Assembly (NCBI GenBank): GCA_964420285.1 | Contig: CAYQTE010000004.1 | Coordinates: 62,001 to 126,000, forward strand | Source of the DNA: CAYQTE01 sp964420285 | GTDB taxonomy: Bacteria; Planctomycetota; Phycisphaerae; Tepidisphaerales; Tepidisphaeraceae | Direction of reading: 5' to 3' | Length of the DNA stretch: 64,000 bases | In this document: positions 8,774 through 18,122 of the stretch, one piece after another | Numbering within the stretch: position 1 is the stretch's first letter | Layout of the letters: each line of letters begins with the position of its first letter | Program-made: the position numbers and the translations under genes | The notes under the pieces: model-generated | Seen by the model: the letters and a program-made list of their open reading frames with translations, nothing else | The model's database searches: none | Told to the model about the DNA's origin: nothing

Positions 8774-9778
8774 ATGACAGAACGAGTTACCATTGTCGGC
8801 GACGGGGCGATGGGGACGGTGTGTTCGATTTTGCTGAGCCGCGGCGGGCATCAGGTCACGATGTGGGGGGCGTTCGAGGAGGCGATCGAGCGGCTGATCC
8901 AGAACCGGGAGAATGCGCGCCTCCTCAAAGGGGTGCGCATTCCAGCCTCGGTCCGCCTTACCGCCAATGATGCCGATTGCTTTGATGGGGCGACGCTCAT
9001 CCTCTCGGCCGTGCCGACGCAATATATGCGGAGTACGTGGACCCGTCTGCGGCCGTATGTGCCGGCGGGGGTGCCGATTGTTTCGGTGGCCAAGGGGATC
9101 GAGAACAATACGCTGATGCGACCGACGCAGATCATCGCCGATGTGCTGCAGCCGAAGAAGACCATGCTGGCGGCTTTGTCGGGGCCGAATATCGCGATGG
9201 AGATTGCGCGCTATCTGCCGGCGACGGCGGTGGCGGCCAGTGAGGATGCGGATCTGGCGCAGCGGACGCAGTCGGTGTTCTCGACGCAGTGGTTTCGCAT
9301 CTACACCAACACGGACATCATCGGAACCGAACTGGCCGGAGCGACCAAGAACGTGATTGCGATTGCGGCGGGCATTCTGGATGGTCTGGCGGCGGGAAAC
9401 AACGCAAAGGCGGCCTTGGTGACGCGCGGGTTGGTGGAGATCACGCGGCTGGGTCTGGCGATGGGGGCGAGCGAATCGACATTTCACGGCTTGGCGGGAT
9501 TGGGAGACTTGATCACCACCTGCGTCAGTCCGGAGGGTCGCAACCGGCACGTGGGGGAAGAGGTCGGACGCGGCCGGAAGTTGGAGGATGTGCTGGGTGG
9601 CATGGAAAGTGTCGCCGAAGGCGTGACCACGACCAAGTCGGTGATGCAGCTATCGAACCGGTTCAAGGTGGAGATGCCGATCACTGCCGCGGTGCATGCG
9701 ATCCTGTTCGAGGGTTTGGATGTGCTCAACGCGCTCAGCGCCCTGATGAGCCGCGATCCGAAGCCGGAGCGGCATTGA
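8774..9778 (+). CDS. gpsA: NAD(P)+-dependent glycerol-3-phosphate dehydrogenase
   Basis: Reduces dihydroxyacetone phosphate to sn-glycerol-3-phosphate for phospholipid synthesis. It has 334 residues, as expected. The N-terminal Rossmann motif GDGAMG is followed by VAKGIE, SGPNIA and the helix segment GATKNVIAIAAGILDGL with the catalytic Lys, then GLAGLGDLITTC, all hallmarks of GpsA. It supplies the acyl acceptor for the PlsC-type enzyme encoded on the other side of typA. Its promoter region is divergent with that of typA. Confidence 0.96.
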   Translation: MTERVTIVGDGAMGTVCSILLSRGGHQVTMWGAFEEAIERLIQNRENARLLKGVRIPASVRLTANDADCFDGATLILSAVPTQYMRSTWTRLRPYVPAGVPIVSVAKGIENNTLMRPTQIIADVLQPKKTMLAALSGPNIAMEIARYLPATAVAASEDADLAQRTQSVFSTQWFRIYTNTDIIGTELAGATKNVIAIAAGILDGLAAGNNAKAALVTRGLVEITRLGLAMGASESTFHGLAGLGDLITTCVSPEGRNRHVGEEVGRGRKLEDVLGGMESVAEGVTTTKSVMQLSNRFKVEMPITAAVHAILFEGLDVLNALSALMSRDPKPERH

Positions 9779-10113
9779 GCACTGGGGAAGATTGGGGTGT
9801 CTACGCGGGGATGCCGAGGTCGCAAATTGGCGGCTTACCGGACTTAGCGGTAGGGCGCGCATCCGGCATAAATTACCTATTTTTACAGAATCTGCACGTT
9901 GGCGATCACATTGTGATTGTCCCAATGTGCTATCTGTAAATATAGCTATAACAATCAGTTATGGAAGCGTGCGAGCGGCCAAGCTTTTGCGAATCTCGCT
10001 GGGCACTGTCATGAACTCGGACGTCGATGCGCAAATCGGCCGAAGACGGGGTACAATACTTTGGTCTCCGAGATGGAGCCTTGGGAAATGATCCCGGAAG
10101 TAGAGCAGAGAAA
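9779..10113 (+). other. 335-bp intergenic region upstream of a small lipoprotein
   Basis: No gene is supported here. The stretch from about 9860 to 9970 is clearly more A/T-rich than its surroundings and looks like a promoter region. It contains a short palindrome, ATCACA-T-TGTGAT, at 9905-9917. A TACAAT hexamer at 10052-10057 could be a -10 element for the lipoprotein gene starting at 10114. No tRNA-like fold was recognised. Confidence 0.4.
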
Positions 10114-10548
10114 ATGTTCCGCGTTATCGGCAGTTGTGTTGCGCTTGCCGCAGTGGTTCTTTTTTGCGTCGGTTGTCAGAGTTCAACGGTAGCACCGAAC
10201 GCCGCATTGCCGGCTCAATCGTCGGCCGCGGTGGATAGGCAGGATTCGCTTGCCGCGCCATTGGCCGCCGCGGCAACAGAGCCGGATTATGCGCAGGCCC
10301 AGTACGCATCCCCGGTGGTCGAGGCTTCTGCCAGTGGGATCACGCCGGCCGCTCTTACGGCCATCACCATGCGCGATGTTATCGAATGGACCGCCCAGGG
10401 CGTCAACGGCGAGGTAATCGTTTGGCGCATCGAACACAGCGATGCGGTCTTTCGCCTGACGGCCGCCAACGAGGTGCAACTGCGCGATGCGTGCGTCAGC
10501 AACCAGGTCATTCACGCGTTAGCCGCGGCCCAGCGGCGCGGGTCGTGA
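10114..10548 (+). CDS. Small putative lipoprotein
   Basis: A 144-residue protein of unknown function. The start at 10114 begins a hydrophobic signal sequence that ends in CVGC, a lipobox with a poor -3 residue, so lipid attachment is likely but not certain. After the signal comes a low-complexity Ala/Ser/Pro-rich spacer. A compact C-terminal ~65 residues then follows, with a TMRDVIEWTAQGVNGEVIVWRI-like helix-strand pattern that may be a small folded domain. The gene stands alone between gpsA and the iron-transport operon. Confidence 0.65.
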   Translation: MFRVIGSCVALAAVVLFCVGCQSSTVAPNAALPAQSSAAVDRQDSLAAPLAAAATEPDYAQAQYASPVVEASASGITPAALTAITMRDVIEWTAQGVNGEVIVWRIEHSDAVFRLTAANEVQLRDACVSNQVIHALAAAQRRGS

Positions 10549-10605
10549 ACGGCGGCCGGTTGACGGTTCCGTTTCGCCTTAGCGCAATCCACACATATCA
10601 TTCGA

Positions 10606-10611
10606 TATAAT
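10606..10611 (+). promoter_or_regulatory. Perfect -10 element for the ABC transporter operon
   Basis: TATAAT ends 9 bases before the ATG at 10621. Transcription starting about 7 bases downstream would give a leader of only about 3 bases, so the mRNA may be leaderless. No Shine-Dalgarno sequence precedes the start codon. Confidence 0.5.
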
Positions 10612-10620
10612 GCCGGACTC

Positions 10621-11720
<1,100 letters not shown>

Positions 11721-11721
<1 letters not shown>

Positions 11722-13283
11722 TGACGCGATACCTGGCTATTTTCGGTTTTGCGCTGGTGCTGGCGGTGCCGCTGCTAACGCGCTCGTGGCTGGGGGTTGC
11801 ATCCTCGGCGGCGCCGGCGGCCGGAGCCGAGACGCTCGTGGTCATCACGCCGGACAATGTGGACATCCGCAACGAATTTGCCCGCGCGTTTTCGGCCTGG
11901 CATCTCAAGACCTATGGAACGGCGGTGCAGATTGACTATCGCGCGGTAGGCGGAACAGCGGACATTCAGCGGCAACTGGAAACCATTGACCGCTCCGATC
12001 GCGATGCGGCCGGAAATCATCTACCGGAATCGGAAATTCATCCGGAGATCGACCTGATCTTCGGCGGCGGGGATTTCATGTTCGATCAGGCGCTTAAGCC
12101 CAAGGGCATCATCAAGCCGATCCCGATCGATCCGGCTTTCCTGCATGAGGTCTTTCCCGACCCCAAGCTGGCCGGTGTGCGGCTGTACGATTGGAGTGTC
12201 GATGCCAACGGCACGGAGCAGCCGGTCTACTGGATTGGCGGGTGTCTGAGCAGCTTTGGGATTGTTTACAACCCGGATATTTGCCAGCACATCGGCGTTT
12301 CGGGGCCGCAGACCTGGACCGACCTGACCGATCCGCGTTTCGCGGGACTTCTGGCGCTGGCCGATCCGACGCACAGCGGATCATCGGCCGCGGCCTACAT
12401 GATGGTGCTGCAACGGGCCATGGCGGACGCGGAATCGGCGTATCTGGCGGCGCATCCGGATGTGGCAAAAATGCCGACCACGCAAATGTCGGGCGATGCC
12501 GGATACAACGCCGCCTTGGCCGCCGGCTGGAAAACGGGAATGGACCGGCTGGTCCTGATAGCGGCCAACGCTCGCTACTTCACCGATTCCGGGACGGTGG
12601 TGCCAACGGATGTGGGAAATGGCGAAGCGGCCGCGGGAATCGCCATCGACTTTTTCGGCCGCGTTGAATCGCAGACCGTGGGCACAGACCGCGCCATATA
12701 CGTCAGTCCCAAGGCCGCCACCGCCATCACGCCCGATTCACTGGCGATTCCGTATGGCGTGGTGGGCCGAAAGCTCGAATTGGCGATGCATTTCATCGAA
12801 TTCGTCCTGTCCAAACCAGGACAATTGCTGTGGGATCTGAAAGCGGGCGAGCCGGGCGGGCCGGTGGACCGGGCGTTGCGGCGATCGCCCATCCGCCGCG
12901 ATTTGTATGGCGACCAGACCGGCTGGGCCGATCCAATCAATCCATTTGAGCTGGCCGGCGGCTTCAATCAGCGCGGGGCGTGGAGCGCCATGCAGACCGA
13001 CACCGTCGCGATCTGGGGCGCGGCATGGATCGATTCTCGCGACGATCTGACGGCCGCGTACCGGCGGATTGTGGCGGTGAGTGATCCGACCCGGCGGGCG
13101 GAACTGCTGGCACGGCTGGCGCATATTCCCGTGACGCTTGCAGATTTGCAGCAGTACACGAAGGACAAGAAAGCGCAGAAGGCCAATGTCGATATATGGC
13201 TTGCCCGCAAGCGCATCGACTGGGAGGAGAAATTTGCCAAACACTATCGTGATGTCGGCGCCGCCGCCGGGGTGAATCCATGA
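11721..13283 (+). CDS. ABC transporter substrate-binding protein, iron type
   Basis: A 520-residue extracytoplasmic solute receptor with an N-terminal membrane-spanning signal (about residues 1-22, not followed by a clear lipobox). The mature part has the two-lobe binding-protein pattern with VVITPDNVDIRNEFARAFSAW at its start, resembling FbpA/AfuA-like receptors. It is much longer than the usual ~340 residues; the extra length is mostly in the C-terminal half, where a linker and a helical tail are added. It is tightly coupled to the ATPase gene (1-base overlap) and to the permease gene (4-base ATGA overlap). Confidence 0.85.
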
Positions 13284-15079
13284 GCCATGGCGTGCCGACA
13301 ACTGACGCGGGCCGCGCGATACGCAAGGACCGCGACGACGGCGCCCGCCGGCCGGGTAGCGCGCGGTCGGATCGGGTGCATTGGATATTGGCGTGCGTTC
13401 TCTTTGTCTTTCTCGGATTGTTTCTGATCCTGCCCATCGTGCAGGTTCTGGGAACTGGGTTTCTCGATAAGGATGGCGGTTTCACTCTGGCGTACGTGAA
13501 GCTCATTGTTTCGGATTCGACGCTCATGCGCGGATTGTTCAACGCCGTGGCCGTCGGTGCCAGCGTCACCTTCTTGTGCGCGGCACTCACCGTGCCGCTG
13601 GCGATTCTCACGGTGCGGTATGAATTTTCCGGCCGGCGATGGCTTGCCGGTTTGCTCCTGGTGCCGCTGATTCTCCCGCCATTCGTCGGCGGATTGGGGC
13701 TGCGATTGATACTGGGCCGGCTCGGACCGCTGACTGTTCTGCTGGGCCATGGCCAGGGAGCGGGGATTGACTGGCTGGGCCGGTATCGGCTGGTGGGAGT
13801 GATTTTCGTCGAGACGCTGCATCTTTATCCGGTGATGCTGCTGAACGTGCAGGCATCGCTGGCGAATCTCGATCCGGCGATGGAGCAGGCGGCGGCGAAT
13901 CTGGGCGCCAGCCGGTGGACGATATTGCGTCGGATCACGCTGCCCCTGATCCGCCCGGGCCTGTTCGCCGGCGCGACGTTGACGCTGATCTGGAGCTTTA
14001 CCGAACTCGGCACGCCGCTCATTTTCGATTTCGAAACCATCACGCCGGTGCAGGTCTTCCGGCTGATCACCGATGTTTCCGGCAATCCGCTGCCCTTTGC
14101 CCTGGTCGTGGTGGTGCTTCTGGTATCGGCGGCGATGTACGCGATCGGCAAGCTGCTGCTCGGTCAGCCATACGACACGGGTTCGACGCGCGCGACCACG
14201 GCCACGACGCCGACGCGCCTGCGCGGATGGCAGAGCCTTGCAGCGACGGCCGCGTTCGGCGGCGTGTTCCTGCTGGCGATCATTCCGCACATGGGTGTCC
14301 TTCTGACCAGCGTGACGACGACCGGCGCCTGGTATCGCACGTTGCTTCCCTCGCGATTCACCATGGCGCACATCAAGACCGCCATGACCGATGACGTGGC
14401 CTTTGCAAGCGTGGTCAATTCGATTCGCTACGCCACCGCCGCAACAGTCATCGCGCTGGGTCTGGGCTTGGCGGCGGCCATCGTGATCGTTCGCAGCCGC
14501 CTGCCGGTTCGCCGCGTGATTGACACATTGACGATGTTGCCGCTGGCCGTGCCGGGATTGGTCCTGTCGTTCGGCTATCTGGCGATGAGCGTCAACGCCC
14601 GGCGATGGCTGCTGGCGCATGGGCACGGCGTGCCATCATGGGTGGACGTCCAGGAGAATCCGGCGATATTGCTCATCATCGCCTACGCGGCCCGGCGGCT
14701 GCCATATGTCGTGCGCGCGCTGGTGGCCGGATTGCAACAGACGCCGGTCGAACTGGAACTTGCCGCCGCTAACCTTGGCGCTTCAGCCGGCCGGGTGCTG
14801 TCGAGCATCACGCTGCCCCTGGTGACGGCGAACCTGATCGCCGGCGCGATGCTGGCATTCAGTTTCGCGATGCTGGAGGTGAGCGATTCTCTGATCCTGG
14901 CGCAGAAGCCCGCCTATTTCCCGATCACCCGCGCGATCCTCGAACTCAGCGGCCGCATCGGCGATGGCGCGTACATCGCCAGCGCCCTGGGTGCGTGGGT
15001 GATGGTGCTGCTGGCGTTGACGATCGTGGCGGCCAATTCGCTGCTGGGAAAGAAACTCGGGGCGATTTTCCGGGTGTAG
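13280..15079 (+). CDS. ABC transporter permease, two fused membrane units (FbpB-like)
   Basis: A 599-residue inner-membrane permease with about 12 hydrophobic segments in two homologous halves. Each half carries an EAA loop that docks the ATPase: EQAAANLGASRWTILRRITL in the first and ELAAANLGASAGRVLSSITL in the second. Such duplicated permeases are typical of ferric-iron (FbpB/AfuB) and thiamine (ThiP) importers. It completes the operon begun at 10621. A short polar N-terminus of about 35 residues precedes the first membrane segment. Confidence 0.92.
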   Translation: MSHGVPTTDAGRAIRKDRDDGARRPGSARSDRVHWILACVLFVFLGLFLILPIVQVLGTGFLDKDGGFTLAYVKLIVSDSTLMRGLFNAVAVGASVTFLCAALTVPLAILTVRYEFSGRRWLAGLLLVPLILPPFVGGLGLRLILGRLGPLTVLLGHGQGAGIDWLGRYRLVGVIFVETLHLYPVMLLNVQASLANLDPAMEQAAANLGASRWTILRRITLPLIRPGLFAGATLTLIWSFTELGTPLIFDFETITPVQVFRLITDVSGNPLPFALVVVVLLVSAAMYAIGKLLLGQPYDTGSTRATTATTPTRLRGWQSLAATAAFGGVFLLAIIPHMGVLLTSVTTTGAWYRTLLPSRFTMAHIKTAMTDDVAFASVVNSIRYATAATVIALGLGLAAAIVIVRSRLPVRRVIDTLTMLPLAVPGLVLSFGYLAMSVNARRWLLAHGHGVPSWVDVQENPAILLIIAYAARRLPYVVRALVAGLQQTPVELELAAANLGASAGRVLSSITLPLVTANLIAGAMLAFSFAMLEVSDSLILAQKPAYFPITRAILELSGRIGDGAYIASALGAWVMVLLALTIVAANSLLGKKLGAIFRV

Positions 15080-15146
15080 ATCGCCGGGCGCGGCACGGTA
15101 TTGGAAGAGCGGGAGCGCGTCGATGCGGGAGGAAAACGGCATGAGC

Positions 15147-15214
15147 TATGTCAATTATTTCAAGTCCGCGGCGGTTCGTGCCGACTTGACATATGTCAAT
15201 AGTCGCGGAATAAT
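15147..15214 (+). promoter_or_regulatory. Promoter with a 14-bp palindromic operator
   Basis: A perfect palindrome, TTGACATATGTCAA, lies at 15186-15199. Its first six bases form a consensus -35 box; AATAAT follows at 15209-15214 after a 17-base spacer, a near-consensus -10. The half-site TATGTCAA also occurs 45 bases upstream at 15147-15154. A -35 box embedded in a palindrome is what one expects of autoregulation by the DNA-binding antitoxin encoded just downstream. The operator role is inferred. Confidence 0.7.
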
Positions 15215-15265
15215 TGGCTTTGGAGTCACCAATGGACCGGATAGCGTGGTTGGATCGAGGCGGTC

Positions 15266-15616
15266 ATGGGAAGCGTGAAGGATCCGGAGGCTTTGGATCG
15301 CTATCGGCGCGTCTTGATCGAACTATCGCATGTGACGGACTATATCGTGTGGGAGGAAGGCGCGCTGGATCGCCTGTCTCGTCACCTGCCAGGTGTCGGG
15401 ACAAGGCGCATTCACGAGTTGATGCACAACCACGCCGCCTGCAATGGGAAGATCGATCAGGTTGAGGAAACCCGAGAGGAATTCATGTGGTGGAAGTTCC
15501 ACTACGACATGCGGCTGTCCATCCTGGGGCAACGTATCTACATCGAAACGGTGCTCGACGACCACGAGGACGTTTTGGATTGCGTTATTCACGTAGTAAA
15601 TATCCACCCCGTATAA
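15266..15616 (+). CDS. Candidate toxin of an MqsRA-like toxin-antitoxin pair
   Basis: A 116-residue protein without a recognised family. The N-terminal half is helical and charged. The C-terminal half alternates beta-like segments, with WKFHYDMRLSILGQRIYIET followed by an acidic stretch and a terminal VVNIHP. Position, size and the partner gene suggest a toxin: it sits directly upstream of an MqsA-type zinc-finger/HTH gene, with a 26-base gap, behind an operator-like promoter. In MqsRA systems the toxin gene also comes first. It does not visibly match MqsR, so a different ribonuclease or another activity is possible. GAGG sits before the ATG at 15266. Confidence 0.55.
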   Translation: MGSVKDPEALDRYRRVLIELSHVTDYIVWEEGALDRLSRHLPGVGTRRIHELMHNHAACNGKIDQVEETREEFMWWKFHYDMRLSILGQRIYIETVLDDHEDVLDCVIHVVNIHPV

Positions 15617-15642
15617 GGTGTTGAGAGAGTGACAGCGTCACC

Positions 15643-16140
15643 ATGACGAAGGACACCAACGATATGTCGCCGACAAACGAACGTCGCAAGAGATTTCCAA
15701 TTCGCTGCATGAAATGCGGCCAGGTGGAAGCTCGGCCGGCGGTGATTCCCTACACGCTTGAAAAGAACCATGATGGCAGGCTCTACAAGCTGCAGATTCC
15801 TGATCTGTGCGCAATTCGCTGCGACAAATGCGGGAGCGTATGTTTCGGTAACGACGCCGATGAACAAATAAGTGCCGCATTGCGAGATCGGCTTGGTCTC
15901 CTGACGCCAGACCAAATGCGAGCCAACCTCGGTGAACTGAACCTCACGCAGAAGGAAGCCGCCGAACGACTCGGCGTCGCCGCCGAGACGATTTCCCGAT
16001 GGCTGACTGGCGCAGTGATACAGTCCCGCGCGATGGATAACCTGCTACGCGCTTTCTTCGGCTGCAACGAGGTTCGCGAACATCTATCCGGTGCCGGGCA
16101 GGACCGGAATTTCGGCGCCTGCGTCGCGCGCCGCGGCTGA
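15643..16140 (+). CDS. MqsA-like antitoxin: zinc finger plus XRE-type HTH
   Basis: A 165-residue protein (or 158 if the Met at 15664 is used). Two CxxC pairs, CMKCG and CDKCG, form a YgiT/MqsA-type zinc-binding domain in the first ~70 residues. The second part is a Cro/C1-type helix-turn-helix with LTQKEAAERLGVAAETISRW, which would bind the operator. In known systems the zinc domain holds the toxin and the HTH represses the operon. The preceding small gene is the presumed toxin. The gene converges on the GT2 gene ending at 16174. Confidence 0.8.
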   Translation: MTKDTNDMSPTNERRKRFPIRCMKCGQVEARPAVIPYTLEKNHDGRLYKLQIPDLCAIRCDKCGSVCFGNDADEQISAALRDRLGLLTPDQMRANLGELNLTQKEAAERLGVAAETISRWLTGAVIQSRAMDNLLRAFFGCNEVREHLSGAGQDRNFGACVARRG

Positions 16141-16173
16141 TTCCTCCGCGAGCCAAGCCGTCAAGCGCTCCGC

Positions 16174-17193
16174 TCAGAGCAACAAATCCTGCACGACACT
16201 GGCAGCGCCCAGCGAATATCGGAAATATCGCCGGTGGAACCATTCCCGCGCGATGAGTACGGGGCGGGCCAAAGGCGTTGACCCGGTTTGACGCATACTC
16301 GCGCGGGCGCGACAGTGGTCGGCTTTCTCCTGGATATGCCGGAGAACTTCACTCGGGGCGCCGCCCGCGGATAAACGGGCGGCGGCGCGGGCAAAATTCG
16401 TGGCCAGTTGTTGGAAATATTCGCGGTCCATTTGGCGGGCCTTGGACCATTTGGCGGCGGCCGTCGTCGGGGCTGGGCCGATTTGTTGATCGGCATGCTC
16501 CCGATAACAAAACAGCGGCTCGGCTATGGCCTGGCAGCGATCGACAGCCGCGATGAGAAGACTGATCCATGCGTCGTGAACCCAACCCTCGTCGATCGGC
16601 AAAACCAGTGCCTTGTGCCGCGAGGCAAACGCCATGCTCGCACCGGCCACGACATTGGCCCGGAGCAGCAAATCGACGCCGTGGCCGTGTTCGACCCGAT
16701 ACTGCTGACGCGGTGTAAACCCAAGCGACGGCCAGAGCCTCTTGCCGGTCGGTTGGAGTTGCGAGCCGACAATGTGGGCATCGGAAAACGCCATTCCCGC
16801 GCCGGCGATAAGTGCGGATTCAAGCGTCGCGAGTTTGTGCGGCAGCCAGACATCGTCCTGATCGCATAACGCTATGAAATCGCCGGTTGCGGCTTCAACG
16901 GCGCAGTTGAAATTGCGCGTCGAGCCCACGTTGCGCGATTGGCAATGGACATGCACGGGGAACGGCGCTGCATCGGCAAATCGCCGCAGCACCGCAAGGC
17001 TGCCGTCGCGGGAGCTGTCATCAAAAACCACCAGTTCATCCGGCCGTCGCGTTTGGCGGGCGAGGCTTTGCAGTTGCCGGGGCAGCCGGTCGGCGCCATT
17101 ATAGACGGCCAGTGCGACGGAAAACCTGCCCGCGGATCGAGTCACGGAACAGTCTGGCACGTCGGGCGAAGTGGTCTGTGTGTTGTGCATCAT
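16174..17193 (-). CDS. Glycosyltransferase family 2
   Basis: A 339-residue GT-A fold transferase. The nucleotide-sugar region is seen in the N-terminus (VALAVYNGADRLPRQLQSL, then DDSSRDGS) and the metal-binding DxD-like motif as CDQDDVWL. This pattern matches the WfgE/rhamnosyl-transferase-like group acting on O-antigen or exopolysaccharide chains. The start at 17193 is preferred because it overlaps the stop of the upstream gene by 4 bases (ATGA). It is the last of three coupled glycosyltransferase genes. Sugar and acceptor are unknown. Confidence 0.88.
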   Translation of the reverse strand: MMHNTQTTSPDVPDCSVTRSAGRFSVALAVYNGADRLPRQLQSLARQTRRPDELVVFDDSSRDGSLAVLRRFADAAPFPVHVHCQSRNVGSTRNFNCAVEAATGDFIALCDQDDVWLPHKLATLESALIAGAGMAFSDAHIVGSQLQPTGKRLWPSLGFTPRQQYRVEHGHGVDLLLRANVVAGASMAFASRHKALVLPIDEGWVHDAWISLLIAAVDRCQAIAEPLFCYREHADQQIGPAPTTAAAKWSKARQMDREYFQQLATNFARAAARLSAGGAPSEVLRHIQEKADHCRARASMRQTGSTPLARPVLIAREWFHRRYFRYSLGAASVVQDLLL

Positions 17194-18122
17194 GGCGTGC
17201 GGAGTTTGCCCATCTGGCCGGTCATTCCGTGCCACGCTCCGCGTCCGATCGCTCGAATCTTGCGATATTTGTTCGTCTCAAACAAGAGCAGAAACAGCAT
17301 CTCGCCGGCAAAGCGCCCGATATCCGTGATCACCGCATGCGGCTGGCCGTGCCAATGCCGACAGTCGCAGATGACACGGTTTCGCGTGATGTAATAGCGT
17401 CGAAACGGCGGATGGTTGCTGGTGGCGAAGCGAAACCCAAGAAATCGGTGTGCTCGCGGATGGCCGATCGAATGGTCCATAAGCGGTTTAGTCGAATAGG
17501 CGACGCGCCAACCGTGGTTGCGAAGTCGCAGACAATACTCGTTGTCGACAAAGTCGATGAAGAAATCGTCCTGGAACGTGCCCGTTTGTGCGAACGCGCT
17601 GAGCCGCAACAGCGATCCAGACGTGATGGCCGTGGGCTGCTCGATGTACGGCAGTTGCGGCCGCAGGGGGCGGGCAAAGAGTTTCTCGATCGACGGATCA
17701 ACGTAATTGGCGGCGACGACCGCCAGCCGCCGGCGGAATGGGCAGGCCAGGTAGGTCTGGATCAGTCCGTCAATGCAGGTGGAACTGACCAGCGTGTCCT
17801 GGTCCATCGTCAGCAGCCAGCGGAAGCCGTGGCGGATGGCGGCGCTGGCGCCCCGGTTCAACGCCGTGGCAACGCCCATGTTCTCCGTATTCTGCAGCAG
17901 TTCAATTTCGCCGCGACGTTGCAGATCCAGAAGCATGTCCCGTCCGCGCCCGGTCGTCGCGTTATCGACCACCATCACGCGGGCGACCTGCCTGCCCACG
18001 GCTTTGATGCGCCCAGGCAGCTTGTCATCGGGAAACCATGTCACCACAACCGCCGCGGTCTGGGCCGGTTGCGGCGGCGCCTCAAGATCATCGGCCGGAC
18101 TAATGTGCGGTGCGTCCGTCAT
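17190..18122 (-). CDS. Glycosyltransferase family 2, rhamnosyltransferase-like
   Basis: A 310-residue GT2 enzyme. Features are VVVTWFPDDKLPGRIKAV at the start, VVDNAT, NMGVATALNRG and LLTMDQDT as the DxD region, followed by DFVDNEYCLRLRNHGW, a typical acceptor-site block. The order and the early PDD segment resemble the RfbN/rhamnosyltransferase group, but the donor sugar is not proven. The start overlaps the fused GT4-GT2 gene by 4 bases, and the stop overlaps the next GT2 gene by 4 bases. It is thus the middle gene of a coupled three-gene glycan operon. Confidence 0.88.
   Translation of the reverse strand: MTDAPHISPADDLEAPPQPAQTAAVVVTWFPDDKLPGRIKAVGRQVARVMVVDNATTGRGRDMLLDLQRRGEIELLQNTENMGVATALNRGASAAIRHGFRWLLTMDQDTLVSSTCIDGLIQTYLACPFRRRLAVVAANYVDPSIEKLFARPLRPQLPYIEQPTAITSGSLLRLSAFAQTGTFQDDFFIDFVDNEYCLRLRNHGWRVAYSTKPLMDHSIGHPRAHRFLGFRFATSNHPPFRRYYITRNRVICDCRHWHGQPHAVITDIGRFAGEMLFLLLFETNKYRKIRAIGRGAWHGMTGQMGKLRTP

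Noticed and set aside
9905..9917. A CRP-like binding site (ATCACA-T-TGTGAT)
   Set aside because: The half-sites are in the opposite order to a CRP site and the arms are short; no support beyond a chance palindrome in A/T-rich DNA.
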